This document shows positions 1 to 7,948 of a stretch of DNA of 25,930 bases, piece by piece. The stretch spans positions 1-25,930 of the forward strand of contig JBDHXA010000043.1 in assembly GCA_039810485.1 (NCBI GenBank), written 5' to 3'. The translations under genes were made by a program, and so were the position numbers. The notes beneath the pieces were generated by a model, which was not told where the DNA came from, searched no databases, and saw only the letters and a list, made by a program, of their open reading frames with translations. The DNA comes from JADZAA01 sp039810485 (lineage in GTDB: Bacteria > Bacteroidota > Ignavibacteria > Kapaibacteriales > UBA961). Numbering within the stretch: position 1 is the stretch's first letter; each line of letters starts with the position of its first letter.

Positions 1-98
1 TGAGACGCATAGACAACCGTCCAAGGAAAATACTTGGATGGAAAACTCCAATTCAAGTATTTACTGATAATTACAAAAGTGTTGCACTTCAGTGTTGA
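1..98 (+). CDS. IS30-family transposase, C-terminal fragment
   Basis: Only the last 31 codons are inside the window; they are read in the frame beginning at base 3 and stop at TGA 96-98. The residues include DNRPRKILGWKTPIQVF, which is the conserved C-terminal signature of the IS30-family DDE transposase (in the family, roughly RPRKxLGxxTPxEVF). The tail VALQC and the sequence just after the stop (GTTGCACTTCAGTGTTGAATCCGCC) look like the end of such an element. The catalytic DDE residues lie outside the window, so activity cannot be judged. The contig probably breaks here because the element is repeated in the genome. Confidence 0.85.
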   Translation, partial: RRIDNRPRKILGWKTPIQVFTDNYKSVALQC

Positions 99-205
99 AT
101 CCGCCGCATAATTGGCGTTGTTGATAAATAGAATTGATTGTTTAATGACGGGCAAATGCTTATTTTCTAAATGCTTCAATCTCAATAATAATTATTTTTA
201 ATTTT

Positions 206-2281
206 ATGTCTTTACCGCTTAAAGTTGCATTTCTTTGGCATCAGCATCAACCTTATTATAAAAAACAAAATGAATTTATCTTGCCATGGGTTCGCCTTCA
301 CGCAGCAAAGGATTATTATGACTTGCCGGTGATTGCAACTGAATTTCCATCGTTGAAGCAAACGTTTAATCTGGTGCCTTCGCTTTTGATGCAATTAGCA
401 GACTATTGTTCGGGAAATGCAAGAGACAACGTACAACGACTTTCGCTCATTTCAGCAGAAGTGCTGACAATGTTAGAAAAACAAGAAATTCTGCGCTTGT
501 TTTTTCTTTGCAATGCAGAAAATATGATTGCTCCTTTTGAACGATATCGTGATTTATGGACTCAATCTCACAATCCAATAAAAGCAATTGCAGAATTTAC
601 AGTGCAGGACTGGCGCGACTTGCAGGCATGGTACAATTTAACGTGGATCGGTCAATCAGAACGATGTAATGAGAAAATCTTAAAACTTTTTGAAAAAGGC
701 AAAAATTTCAACAATGAAGATATTGCACTAATTCTTGACACTCATAAAGATATCATGTCAAATGTTTTGCCACTTATGCAGCGGATGCAGCAAAATGGGC
801 AAGCAGAAATTAGCATATCACCATTATATCATCCTATTGTGCCGTTGCTTATTAATTCACAAGCAGCACTCGAATCAATGGAATGTAATTTGCCCTCGCC
901 GCCTTTTTCGCGCCCTGATGATGCTCGAATGCAAATAGAGCGAAGCATCAATTTCTGTAATAAAGTTTTCGGAAAGAAGCCCAATGGAATGTGGTTTTCG
1001 GAAGGTTCTATCAGTGACGCGACATTGGAAATGGCAATTGAAGCCGGAATTCAATGGACGGCTAGCGATGAAGATGTGCTTTGGGCTTCGCTTTCGCCGC
1101 AAAGACATTGGACTGAAAAATATTTTCCAAGAAAAGTAACTTCCGAGAACGGCTCTATAAATCTGCTTTTTCGAGATCACGAGCTTTCAGACGCGATTGG
1201 ATTTGTCTATTCTCGATGGCAGGCAGATCAGGCAGCTTTAGATTTTTGTAATCGCTTGCATCATATTCGCCAGTCAATTATCGAACAGTACGGAGAAGTT
1301 GCATTGCATCATGCCGTAGTCCCTGTGATTTTAGATGGAGAAAATTGTTGGGAATATTATTATCGCAATGGCGAGCAATTTTTAAAGGAACTATACGCTC
1401 GTTTGTCGGAATCCACTGATTTAACAACCGTTTTATGTTCGGAGGCGGCAAGCGACGAGCATGCTTCATTTTTACAGGAAATAAGTCATATTAGAGCTGG
1501 TTCGTGGATTAACGCAAATTTTAAAATTTGGATTGGTCATGCTGATGATAATGCAGCTTGGAGCTTGCTAAGAGATGTTCGTGAAAAGGTAGATGAACAA
1601 TTGCAGTATCTGAATACAGAAACCTCTGCAAAGGCATTGGAACATTGTTATATTGCAGAAGGTTCTGATTGGTTCTGGTGGTATGGCGACGAACATTTAT
1701 CAGAAAATCAACAAGATTTTGATGAATTGTTTCGTTGGAATATTGCTGAAGTGTATAACATCATGGGAATTACTCCGCCTGAAGAAGTATTTAAGCCGAT
1801 TGGCATTCAAAAACGCGATTCAGTAACGCCTCCATTGTCTAAGATCACACCTTTGCTAACTGGAGAAATAAAATCTGAAACATGGGATAACTCTGGCGTT
1901 TATGAACCTTCGCATACAACAGGAGCAATGCACGCCGCAAACGTGCTGCTTCGCAGAATACGCTATTGCAACGATGATAATTTTCTCTATTTTCGTTTTG
2001 AATTAACAAGACCTATAAAAAAAGCCGAAGAGATAATTGTCTATTGCCATAAGCCGATGCAATACTCTTTTTCGATAGGAATGGGCAAAACTCATTTGCA
2101 CATTGATCCGACCGATCAACGCATTGAATTTGCAGCGATTATTGACGGGGTGGCGGAAGCTTCCATAGCTTACATCAATAATTTAACCGATTTAATGCCT
2201 GAATTTAATTTTGTTGTTTGCGTTGAGAATGAAATTGTAACCTATCCGCGAAACGGATCAGTTAAACTACGTTTATTGTAA
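206..2281 (+). CDS. GH57 family glycoside hydrolase (alpha-amylase/glucanotransferase-like)
   Basis: A 691-residue cytoplasmic protein without a signal peptide, belonging to glycoside hydrolase family 57, whose members act on alpha-1,4/1,6-glucans such as glycogen. Family motifs are visible in order. HQHQPYY lies near residue 13. The ISPLYHPIVPLL block lies near 210. GMWFSEGS carries the expected nucleophile Glu266. ILDGENCWEYY carries the expected acid/base Asp377. SDWFWWYGDEH lies at 487-497. The last ~140 residues look like a beta-rich accessory domain that I cannot name. The ATG at 206 has no Shine-Dalgarno sequence, but the homologous start (LKVAFLWHQHQP) lies directly after it. The gene stands alone downstream of an IS30 end. 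The exact substrate (amylase, branching enzyme or glucanotransferase) cannot be read from the sequence; a role in storage glucan metabolism is inference. Confidence 0.9.
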   Translation: MSLPLKVAFLWHQHQPYYKKQNEFILPWVRLHAAKDYYDLPVIATEFPSLKQTFNLVPSLLMQLADYCSGNARDNVQRLSLISAEVLTMLEKQEILRLFFLCNAENMIAPFERYRDLWTQSHNPIKAIAEFTVQDWRDLQAWYNLTWIGQSERCNEKILKLFEKGKNFNNEDIALILDTHKDIMSNVLPLMQRMQQNGQAEISISPLYHPIVPLLINSQAALESMECNLPSPPFSRPDDARMQIERSINFCNKVFGKKPNGMWFSEGSISDATLEMAIEAGIQWTASDEDVLWASLSPQRHWTEKYFPRKVTSENGSINLLFRDHELSDAIGFVYSRWQADQAALDFCNRLHHIRQSIIEQYGEVALHHAVVPVILDGENCWEYYYRNGEQFLKELYARLSESTDLTTVLCSEAASDEHASFLQEISHIRAGSWINANFKIWIGHADDNAAWSLLRDVREKVDEQLQYLNTETSAKALEHCYIAEGSDWFWWYGDEHLSENQQDFDELFRWNIAEVYNIMGITPPEEVFKPIGIQKRDSVTPPLSKITPLLTGEIKSETWDNSGVYEPSHTTGAMHAANVLLRRIRYCNDDNFLYFRFELTRPIKKAEEIIVYCHKPMQYSFSIGMGKTHLHIDPTDQRIEFAAIIDGVAEASIAYINNLTDLMPEFNFVVCVENEIVTYPRNGSVKLRLL

Positions 2282-2303
2282 ATAATTAACATAATATTTA
2301 GTA

Positions 2304-2311
2304 TACATTTG
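2304..2311 (+). promoter_or_regulatory. Candidate Bacteroidota -7 element (TACATTTG) for the lipoprotein operon
   Basis: TACATTTG matches the TAnnTTTG -7 consensus exactly and lies 47 bases before the ATG at 2359. The nearest upstream TTG (2276-2278, inside the end of the GH57 gene) is 25 bases away, longer than the usual 19-21, so the -33 element is weak. The same decamer TACATTTGCC occurs in the better promoter before the transposase at 25588. Confidence 0.4.
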
Positions 2312-2358
2312 CCGAATATTCAATCTTCCACAGTTTCATCTTGTCAATATTAAATTTT

Positions 2359-2877
2359 ATGAGCATTGCAAAAATCTTTATTTTTATTTCTCTATCATTA
2401 TTATGCGTCGGATGTAGAACCGACACAATCGCTCCGTCCACATCCTCGAAATACAGTATCTACGAGCCGATATTGGCAGATAGAAGCGAATTAGACAGCA
2501 TTCGCATAACTGAGCCTAAAACAATTCTTAACACTGGTAAAATTTATTCGTATGGTGCTTATTTGTTGATAAATGAAATTGACAAAGGATATCATATTAT
2601 TGATAATTCAGACGCGGCAAATCCTAAGAATATTGGATTTTTAAGCATATCGGCAACTCGTGAGGTTGCTGTTAGAAACAATGTTTTGTATTGTGATAAT
2701 GCGACTGATCTAATTACAGTTAATATTTCTGATTATCTGCATCCAAAAATTGTTGGAAGAGTTATAAATATATTTCCCGACTCCGAGCCGCCTGACGGTT
2801 TGCCTGTCGACCCTCAATATAGTCCGACAAACAGACCAAAAAACACTGTGATTATTGAATGGAGGTTAAGAAAATGA
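2359..2877 (+). CDS. LVIVD-repeat lipoprotein (hypothetical)
   Basis: A 172-residue predicted lipoprotein. The start chosen is the ATG at 2359, because it gives a compact signal (MSIAKIFIFISLSLLCVGC) with lipobox LCVGC; a TTG 18 bases upstream is also in frame but less likely. Several short beta-strand repeats (YLLINEIDKGYHIIDNSD, LITVNISDYLHPKIVG) resemble LVIVD repeats, which form beta-propeller blades in exported proteins. At 172 residues there is room for only two or three blades, so it may need its neighbour to complete a propeller; that is inference. Its stop overlaps the next gene's start (ATGA, 2874-2877). No catalytic motif is seen and the function is unknown. Confidence 0.75.
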   Translation: MSIAKIFIFISLSLLCVGCRTDTIAPSTSSKYSIYEPILADRSELDSIRITEPKTILNTGKIYSYGAYLLINEIDKGYHIIDNSDAANPKNIGFLSISATREVAVRNNVLYCDNATDLITVNISDYLHPKIVGRVINIFPDSEPPDGLPVDPQYSPTNRPKNTVIIEWRLRK

Positions 2878-3614
2878 AAATAATCAATTTATTCGCAATG
2901 TGGCTTGTAGCGGGAGCGCTTATTATTGGATGCAATGATAATGCAACTACGAGTTCTGCTTCGACCAGCGGAAAAAGCGGATCTTTAGCAAGATTTGCTG
3001 TAGTCGGACACTATCTCTACACGGTTGATCGTGAAACCATGAGATTGTTTGACATTGAATCTGGAACAGCTAAATTTCTTGCGGATTTACAGGTAGGATT
3101 TAATATAGAAACAATATTTGCCCGCGGAAATGCGCTGTTTCTCGGATCAAGAAACGGGGTTTATATTTACGATATATCAATACCAGACAAACCAGCACAT
3201 CTCTCTACATATCAACATATAGCAAGCTGTGATCCAGTTGTTGCCGATGATAATTATGCGTATTCAACCCTCAGCACCGGCCGTCCTACATGCTGGCGCG
3301 GAACGAATGTGCTTGACATTATTGACATTTCCAATTTAAGCTTTCCAAAACAAGTTACAACTCTGCTTATGAACGACCCTCGCGGGCTTGGCATCGTCAG
3401 CAGCAATCGCTTGGTTGTATGCGATCAAGGATTAAAATTAATAGACATTTCAAATCGTATACTTCCTAAATTATTGTGTTACAGAAATGATGAGCGTCCA
3501 TTCGACATCATTCCTTCTAATAATTCATTCATTGCCGTAATTCCCGGAGGATTGGCTAATTATATTGTGCAGAGCGATACATTGCAATTAATTGGAAAGC
3601 TGGTATACAAATGA
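2874..3614 (+). CDS. LVIVD-repeat lipoprotein (hypothetical)
   Basis: A 246-residue predicted lipoprotein. An in-frame ATG also exists at 2859, but the ATG at 2874 has a good Shine-Dalgarno (GGAGG, 2861-2865, nine bases upstream) and begins the signal peptide cleanly, with lipobox LIIGC. Repeated strands such as VYIYDISIPDKPAHL, LDIIDISNLSFPKQV and LKLIDISNRILPKLL are typical LVIVD propeller blades. It overlaps the preceding lipoprotein by ATGA and the following barrel gene by ATGA (3611-3614), so the three are very likely translated as one coupled operon. A cell-surface or periplasmic binding role is inference; no enzyme motif is visible. Confidence 0.8.
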   Translation: MKIINLFAMWLVAGALIIGCNDNATTSSASTSGKSGSLARFAVVGHYLYTVDRETMRLFDIESGTAKFLADLQVGFNIETIFARGNALFLGSRNGVYIYDISIPDKPAHLSTYQHIASCDPVVADDNYAYSTLSTGRPTCWRGTNVLDIIDISNLSFPKQVTTLLMNDPRGLGIVSSNRLVVCDQGLKLIDISNRILPKLLCYRNDERPFDIIPSNNSFIAVIPGGLANYIVQSDTLQLIGKLVYK

Positions 3615-4294
3615 AAAAGTTCCTCCTTGCAGCAAACATAGTATTTTTTGCTTCAATTCTGATTGTCTATTCTCAAGTTGAAAGTAGTCCTTCTGCTCAA
3701 TATTTATATGCAATGCATCCATTGCAAATGATAGCAAGAGGAATGAAAATTGAAGTTGAACGCCGCGAGCCAAACAGTATGCTTTCATTTTCGCTTTTGC
3801 CGGAGTTTTATTATGGCGATATAGAAAACGCTGATAATAATATTATGATAGACGCAAACCGCGACACAATTTCGGTGCTTGGGTGGGGAGCAGAGGCAAA
3901 TGCGCGATTTTATGTAAAGCCCAGTTTTATATGGATTGAAAATGGCGAGCCAGCAACAAATATTTACTTGATATGCGGTTTAGGCTACAAGAATATTGCT
4001 CTCGATTATTCTGCAAAAGCATGGACAATTCAAACCGAAAATGGCAGAGATATTTATCGCTTGACAAATACATCAGTTCATAACACAATCAATCGAATCA
4101 ACGCTCAAATAGGTCTTGGAATTTTAGTTTTTTGGGGGCGCAATATTTTTTCAGATATATTTTTATACAACCGTGTAAGTTCTGCAAACCAGCATTCTGA
4201 TGCAATGGAAAATGTTGCCTACAAAGACAGTTATTTTTTAAATGCAGGTAATAGTTTCGCATTCGGGTTTCGGCTTGGAATACGTTTTGACTAA
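3611..4294 (+). CDS. Predicted outer-membrane beta-barrel protein (hypothetical)
   Basis: A 227-residue protein with an N-terminal signal sequence (MKKFLLAANIVFFASILIVYSQ) followed by alternating polar/hydrophobic strands with many aromatic residues (LSFSLLPEFYYGD, INAQIGLGILVFWG, SFAFGFRLGIRFD). This pattern and the C-terminal strand ending close to Phe (FRLGIRFD) are those of small outer-membrane barrels. I recognise no named family. It is the last gene of the three-gene operon, its start overlapping the stop of the second LVIVD lipoprotein, which suggests that the lipoproteins and this barrel work together at the outer membrane. No hairpin follows before the tRNA gene. Confidence 0.7.
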   Translation: MKKFLLAANIVFFASILIVYSQVESSPSAQYLYAMHPLQMIARGMKIEVERREPNSMLSFSLLPEFYYGDIENADNNIMIDANRDTISVLGWGAEANARFYVKPSFIWIENGEPATNIYLICGLGYKNIALDYSAKAWTIQTENGRDIYRLTNTSVHNTINRINAQIGLGILVFWGRNIFSDIFLYNRVSSANQHSDAMENVAYKDSYFLNAGNSFAFGFRLGIRFD

Positions 4295-4322
4295 TATTGA
4301 AATGATTGTCAAAAATTAAACG

Positions 4323-4352
4323 TTGCTCTTACGTAAAAATTCCGTATTTTTG
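4323..4352 (+). promoter_or_regulatory. Bacteroidota-type promoter of tRNA-fMet (TTG-N19-TATTTTTG)
   Basis: TTG at 4323-4325 and TATTTTTG at 4345-4352, separated by 19 bases, fit the -33/-7 promoter pattern of Bacteroidota (TTTG and TAnnTTTG, 19-21 apart). The box ends 14 bases before the tRNA. The block GTATTTTTGCAAT is repeated exactly in front of gapA. Confidence 0.65.
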
Positions 4353-4366
4353 CAATACAAAATGAT

Positions 4367-4439
<73 letters not shown>

Positions 4440-4450
4440 CAAATAAAAAG

Positions 4451-4478
4451 CCGTCGTTTCACCACGACGGTTTTTTTT
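4451..4478 (+). terminator. Rho-independent terminator of tRNA-fMet
   Basis: CCGTCGT (4451-4457), loop TTCACC, ACGACGG (4464-4470), then eight T. It lies 11 bases after the tRNA. The 158 bases between it and mgtE hold no gene that I can support, and no Mg2+ riboswitch that I recognise. Confidence 0.9.
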
Positions 4479-4636
4479 ATGCTAATTTTGAAATTATTCT
4501 GCTAAATATTTATTCATATCAACATGCAAAAGCGAGAAATATTTAACGCAGCATTTCCCAGAGTATAGGAATGTATTATTGCTCGACTGCCTGTTTTACA
4601 TGAGCTTATGACTTTGAATCATAACTAAATACCTTC

Positions 4637-6019
4637 ATGCTTGGTCAACTTCTTCAGCCGGAAATCCGGGAATTAATTGCTAAACGCGATTTTACAACTT
4701 TGCGTGAAGCGCTTGACGACTGCTCGCCCATAGAGCTTGCCGATATTATTGTTGCGCTTGAACAAGCTGAACAGGCGGTAGTATTTAGGATATTGCCTCG
4801 TGAAATTGCCGCAGATGCGTTTGAATATTTGGATTTCCCAATACAAGAACAGGTGATACTAGGTCTTGGTCAAGAACACGTTGCCGAGATTTTGAATGAA
4901 ATGTCGCCTGATGACCGAACTGCTTTTCTTGAGGAATTGCCCGCAGTTGCAGCTCGTCGCTTACTTTCATTACTGTCACCAGAAGAAAGGGCTATATCAT
5001 ATGTTTTGCTTGGATATCCAGAGCATAGCGTAGGCCGCTTGATGACGCCAGATTATCTTTCGCTGAAATCCGATTGGAACCTATCTCAAACATTGGAATA
5101 CATTAGAAATCATGGCGATAAAAGCGAAACAATAGAAACTCTATACGTGCTCTCAAAAGGAGGGAGTTTCATTAGAGAAATTAGAGTGCGCGAGCTTCTG
5201 CTTATGCCTCCGAATAGCACGGTGGGAGAGTGCGGCAATGATGCTCCGCCTATTCTACACCCATCTGACGACCAATCACGCGCAGTTGAATTATTCAGAA
5301 AATACGACCGAACAGTATTGCCAGTTATTGACACAAACGGCATAATGCTCGGAATTGTGACTGTCGACGACGTTTTAGACATTGCCGAAGAAGAGGCAAC
5401 AGAAGACATTCAAAAACTTGGTGGCTTGGAAGCTCTTGATGAGCCGTATCTTACGATGCGTTTCAGAAGCATGGTTCGCAAGCGTGTTTCTTGGCTTATT
5501 GTGCTATTTGTCGGCGAAATGTTTACAGCTACAGCGATGTCTTATTTTGAAGATGAAATATCACGGGCTGTTGTGCTTGCATTGTTTGTGCCTCTGATTA
5601 TTTCAAGCGGCGGCAACTCCGGCTCGCAGGCGGCAACTCTTGTTGTGCGCGCTATTGCGCTTGGAGAAATAACCCCGGCAAGCTGGTGGCTTGTCATGCG
5701 ACGTGAAATCGGAGCGGGACTTGTACTAGGAATGTCGCTAGGTTTCATCGGCTTTTTACGAATATCGGCTTGGTCTTTTCTCTTTCCGAATACCTATGGC
5801 GAACATTGGATAGCGCTTGGAATTACAATTTGGAGTTCGTTAGTGTTTGTAGTGTTGTTTGGCACTCTTGCCGGCTCAATGCTTCCAATAATTTTAAAAA
5901 AATTAGGCGTCGACCCCGCAGCTTCATCAGCTCCTTTTGTGGCCACATTAGTTGACGTTACAGGTTTGATTATATATTTTTCTACGGCAGCGCTGATACT
6001 AACTGGTTATTATTTGTAA
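4637..6019 (+). CDS. mgtE: Magnesium transporter MgtE
   Basis: A 460-residue inner-membrane Mg2+ channel of normal family length. Order of domains: an all-helical MgtE N domain with repeated acidic loops (residues ~10-125, e.g. LNEMSPDDRTAFLEELP); two CBS domains (~130-255, including HSVGRLMTPDYLSL and PVIDTNGIMLGIVTVDDVLD); then five membrane helices (~280-460). The pore-region signature PLIISSGGNSGSQAATLVVR is intact. In the family the N and CBS domains sense cytosolic Mg2+ and close the channel. The ATG at 4637 begins the normal N domain; no Shine-Dalgarno is visible. It is monocistronic and ends at a shared bidirectional terminator. Confidence 0.97.
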   Translation: MLGQLLQPEIRELIAKRDFTTLREALDDCSPIELADIIVALEQAEQAVVFRILPREIAADAFEYLDFPIQEQVILGLGQEHVAEILNEMSPDDRTAFLEELPAVAARRLLSLLSPEERAISYVLLGYPEHSVGRLMTPDYLSLKSDWNLSQTLEYIRNHGDKSETIETLYVLSKGGSFIREIRVRELLLMPPNSTVGECGNDAPPILHPSDDQSRAVELFRKYDRTVLPVIDTNGIMLGIVTVDDVLDIAEEEATEDIQKLGGLEALDEPYLTMRFRSMVRKRVSWLIVLFVGEMFTATAMSYFEDEISRAVVLALFVPLIISSGGNSGSQAATLVVRAIALGEITPASWWLVMRREIGAGLVLGMSLGFIGFLRISAWSFLFPNTYGEHWIALGITIWSSLVFVVLFGTLAGSMLPIILKKLGVDPAASSAPFVATLVDVTGLIIYFSTAALILTGYYL

Positions 6020-6073
6020 CAAATTCATTCGCTTGTGAAGTTATTGCTTGCAGTTTAACATCTGCAAAAATGC

Positions 6074-6103
6074 AAAAGCCGCTACATTTTTGTAGCGGCT
6101 TTT
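6074..6103. terminator. Bidirectional terminator between mgtE and the Lys-rich gene
   Basis: A perfect 13-bp stem (AAAAGCCGCTACA, 6074-6086, with TGTAGCGGCTTTT, 6091-6103) and a TTTT loop. T runs follow on the plus strand and, through the A-rich left flank, on the minus strand. It sits between two convergent genes (ends at 6019 and 6133) and can serve both. Confidence 0.92.
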
Positions 6104-6132
6104 TACATGTTTAGAGAGTTTAGCGAGATGAA

Positions 6133-6372
6133 TTACTCAGCTTTTTTCTCTTTTTTGTGATGCTTTTTAGCTTTCTTTTCCACTTTTGCTTCTGTACCTT
6201 TCATTTCAGCTTTTTTCTCTTTCGCTTCTGCTTTCTCTTTCGCTTCTGCTTTCATTTCAACTTTCTTTGCTTTAGGGGTGGCAGTAGCGGCAGCATTTTG
6301 TGCTGATACGGTGGAAACACCAATAAAACCTGCAAGAAGTCCTGCAACGATAATTTTGCTGAACGTTTTCAT
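6133..6372 (-). CDS. Small secreted Lys/Glu/Ala-rich protein (hypothetical)
   Basis: A 79-residue protein: a clear signal peptide (MKTFSKIIVAGLLAGFIG..., cleavage likely after VSAQ at residue 25) and a 54-residue mature part holding about 19 Lys, 10 Glu and 2 adjacent His. The start at 6372 is preferred over the ATG at 6438, because AAGGA precedes it closely and it begins the signal peptide. The mature part is built of the repeat AEAKEK/KKAEMK and ends KKHHKKEKKAE. It should be disordered or a charged single helix. I recognise no family. It could bind polyanions (polysaccharide, nucleic acid) outside the cytoplasm, or metal through the His pair; these are guesses. Confidence 0.75.
   Translation of the reverse strand: MKTFSKIIVAGLLAGFIGVSTVSAQNAAATATPKAKKVEMKAEAKEKAEAKEKKAEMKGTEAKVEKKAKKHHKKEKKAE
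6214..6249 (-). repeat. Perfect 18-bp tandem duplication inside the Lys-rich gene
   Basis: The 18-base unit TTTCTCTTTCGCTTCTGC (plus strand) occurs twice without a mismatch at 6214-6231 and 6232-6249, encoding two identical six-residue repeats in frame. A perfect in-frame duplication suggests recent slippage and a length-variable protein. Confidence 0.9.
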
Positions 6373-6446
6373 AGTAATCCTTAATATTAAGTTTTCCGCA
6401 AAAAAATTAAAATCTTTAATAGATACCGTGCGGTGCAATATCTTCT

Positions 6447-6454
6447 CAAATTTA
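6447..6454 (-). promoter_or_regulatory. Candidate -7 element (TAAATTTG) for the Lys-rich gene
   Basis: On the minus strand TAAATTTG matches TAnnTTTG exactly, 74 bases before the chosen ATG at 6372. No convincing TTG lies 19-21 bases upstream, so this is a half-match only. Confidence 0.35.
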
Positions 6455-6547
6455 AGTAGTTCGACGCAAATAATAACCGCTTGGTTTTAACTATGAATTT
6501 GTTTTCACCTCTTTGTTAATCAGCGTTCATTACACGTTTTTTTTTCA

Positions 6548-6577
6548 AATAGGCATTATTAAAACGACATGCCTATT
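6548..6577 (-). terminator. Inverted repeat spanning the porQ stop codon, possible terminator
   Basis: AATAGGCAT (6548-6556) and ATGCCTATT (6569-6577) form a 9-bp stem with a 12-base loop that contains the stop codon of porQ. On the minus strand it is followed by an A run rather than a T run, so it does not match the standard intrinsic terminator; it may act as an mRNA 3'-end stabiliser. Confidence 0.35.
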
Positions 6578-7494
6578 GTAAAACGATGCAAAGTTGCGGC
6601 ACTGCCAAGTGAAGATGCGCCATAATCAATCATTGCGAAAGAAGTATTGATGCCAATACCGGCAGAGAATCCTGATACTCCGCGTTGAGTTTCTATTGCA
6701 ACGGCACTTCTTACGCGATTGTCATAACCGGCGCGCAGTTGAATAACTTTGCCAAGATATAATTCGCCGCCTAAAGAGAAGTTTGAGAATTTGCTAAAGA
6801 AATCGCTGGCTTCGTCGCCTAAATGATGAAAATTGAAATTCACAAGCATTGGAAGTCCGCGCAGACGATGATTGATTCCAATGCGAACATCAAGAGGCAA
6901 AGTTTCATTTATACCATTGTATGATGAAAGTTGAGAGCCAATACTGAGTATTGCAAAGCCGATATTTGTTCTCGATTGAGGAATCTGATAGTGAATGCCT
7001 GCATCAATTCCTAAACCGACCGAGCTTACCTCTGCAAGAGAGGAATAAATAATTTTGACAGTGCCGCCCCAGCGAAGATTAGAATCAAGATTATTGGAAT
7101 ATATGGCTCCAACAGCAGTTTCTGATGCGCCAAAAGTTCCTATTTTTGCTCCTGTGACATCGGCTCTTGTGAATGAACCGTAAGAAGTAAATTGAGCTGA
7201 CACTGCAAGTGTTCCGTTAATTTTCAGCGGTAAAATGTAGGAGAGAAGTCCGCTGTTAATGTCTGCGGCATGTTTGAGAAAGGTTGCTGAAAACTTGTTG
7301 TCTTCTACTGTGCCCAACGATGCTGGATTGATAAATACAGTTGAAACATCATTACTCATGGCGGTTGCGGCTCCGCCTAATGCAGCAATTCTTGCACTTT
7401 GATTCAATTGCAGAAATTGATATGGCAATTGCGCCCAAACACTAATTTCAATAGTTAATAGAGTCAGAATACAGCAAAGAGCAAGACGAATCAT
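6559..7494 (-). CDS. porQ: PorQ-like type IX secretion system outer-membrane protein (PorV/PorQ family)
   Basis: A 311-residue protein with signal peptide (MIRLALCCILTLLTIEISVWAQ) and a beta-barrel of the FadL/PorV/PorQ kind. Family marks are SARIAALGGAATAMSNDVS followed by FINPASL, then ADINSGLLSYILP and GTFGASETAVGAIYS, and a C-terminal strand ending in Phe (TLHRFTIGMSF). In Bacteroidota, PorQ with PorU, PorV and PorZ forms the surface complex that cleaves the C-terminal sorting signal of T9SS cargo and attaches A-LPS. I prefer PorQ over PorV from the ADIN and GTFxAS blocks and the modest length, but not with certainty. It is the last gene of the parA-parB-thioesterase operon, 22 bases after its neighbour. 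Confidence 0.75.
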   Translation of the reverse strand: MIRLALCCILTLLTIEISVWAQLPYQFLQLNQSARIAALGGAATAMSNDVSTVFINPASLGTVEDNKFSATFLKHAADINSGLLSYILPLKINGTLAVSAQFTSYGSFTRADVTGAKIGTFGASETAVGAIYSNNLDSNLRWGGTVKIIYSSLAEVSSVGLGIDAGIHYQIPQSRTNIGFAILSIGSQLSSYNGINETLPLDVRIGINHRLRGLPMLVNFNFHHLGDEASDFFSKFSNFSLGGELYLGKVIQLRAGYDNRVRSAVAIETQRGVSGFSAGIGINTSFAMIDYGASSLGSAATLHRFTIGMSF

Positions 7495-7516
7495 ATTTTT
7501 TTTTAAATATATTCAG

Positions 7517-7948
7517 CTAAATATTATCTTCTGTTTTATGTAAGATGTCGTGAAATATCTTGGGCGGGCGAACAGTATTTCGTGTTTTGGCCGATATAAA
7601 TGCATGAAGAGTATAGCCTTCTGTAATTAATTCATTGTTGCGAAAGAGACGATATTCCATTCGAATTGTTGCTGCCGAAGCCCAATACATTGACGTTTTA
7701 ATAGTAATAATATCATCATAATACGCCGGCTTATAGTATGTTGCTTTTGCCTCAAGTACCGGAAGTAAAAAGCCAGATAGCTCTAATTCAGAATATGGTA
7801 GCCCGTACATCCTCAAAAGTTCTGTTCTGCCAATTTCAAAATATGTTAGATAATTTCCGTTGTAAACAACGCCCATTTTATCGGTTTCTGCATACCGAAC
7901 GCGGACACTACTTGTATGCGAAAGCAAAGCTTCGGTTTCGATTTTCAT
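7517..7948 (-). CDS. Acyl-CoA thioesterase, YbgC/4HBT hotdog family
   Basis: A 143-residue single hotdog-fold protein. The N-terminal block VRYAETDKMGVVYNGNYLTY (residues ~16-35) is the YbgC-type active site, with the expected catalytic Asp23 in the place of the family Asp (YxxTDxxGVVYxxNYL). The rest (EIGRTELLRMYGL, ATIRMEYRLFRN) fits the family at normal length. In proteobacteria YbgC works on short-chain acyl-CoA and is linked to the Tol-Pal envelope system; here it lies between parB and an outer-membrane secretion gene. Its ATG overlaps the parB stop (ATGA, 7945-7948), implying translational coupling. Confidence 0.88.
   Translation of the reverse strand: MKIETEALLSHTSSVRVRYAETDKMGVVYNGNYLTYFEIGRTELLRMYGLPYSELELSGFLLPVLEAKATYYKPAYYDDIITIKTSMYWASAATIRMEYRLFRNNELITEGYTLHAFISAKTRNTVRPPKIFHDILHKTEDNI

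Noticed and set aside
875..1180. Long antisense frames inside the GH57, methyltransferase, wzz-like and alaS genes
   Set aside because: They lie opposite clearly conserved proteins, have no ribosome sites and contain no family motifs; they are shadows of the real genes.
4479..4636. Mg2+ riboswitch (M-box or ykkC-like) before mgtE
   Set aside because: No conserved M-box elements or matching stem set were recognised in the 158 bases; the family is usually self-regulated at the protein level.
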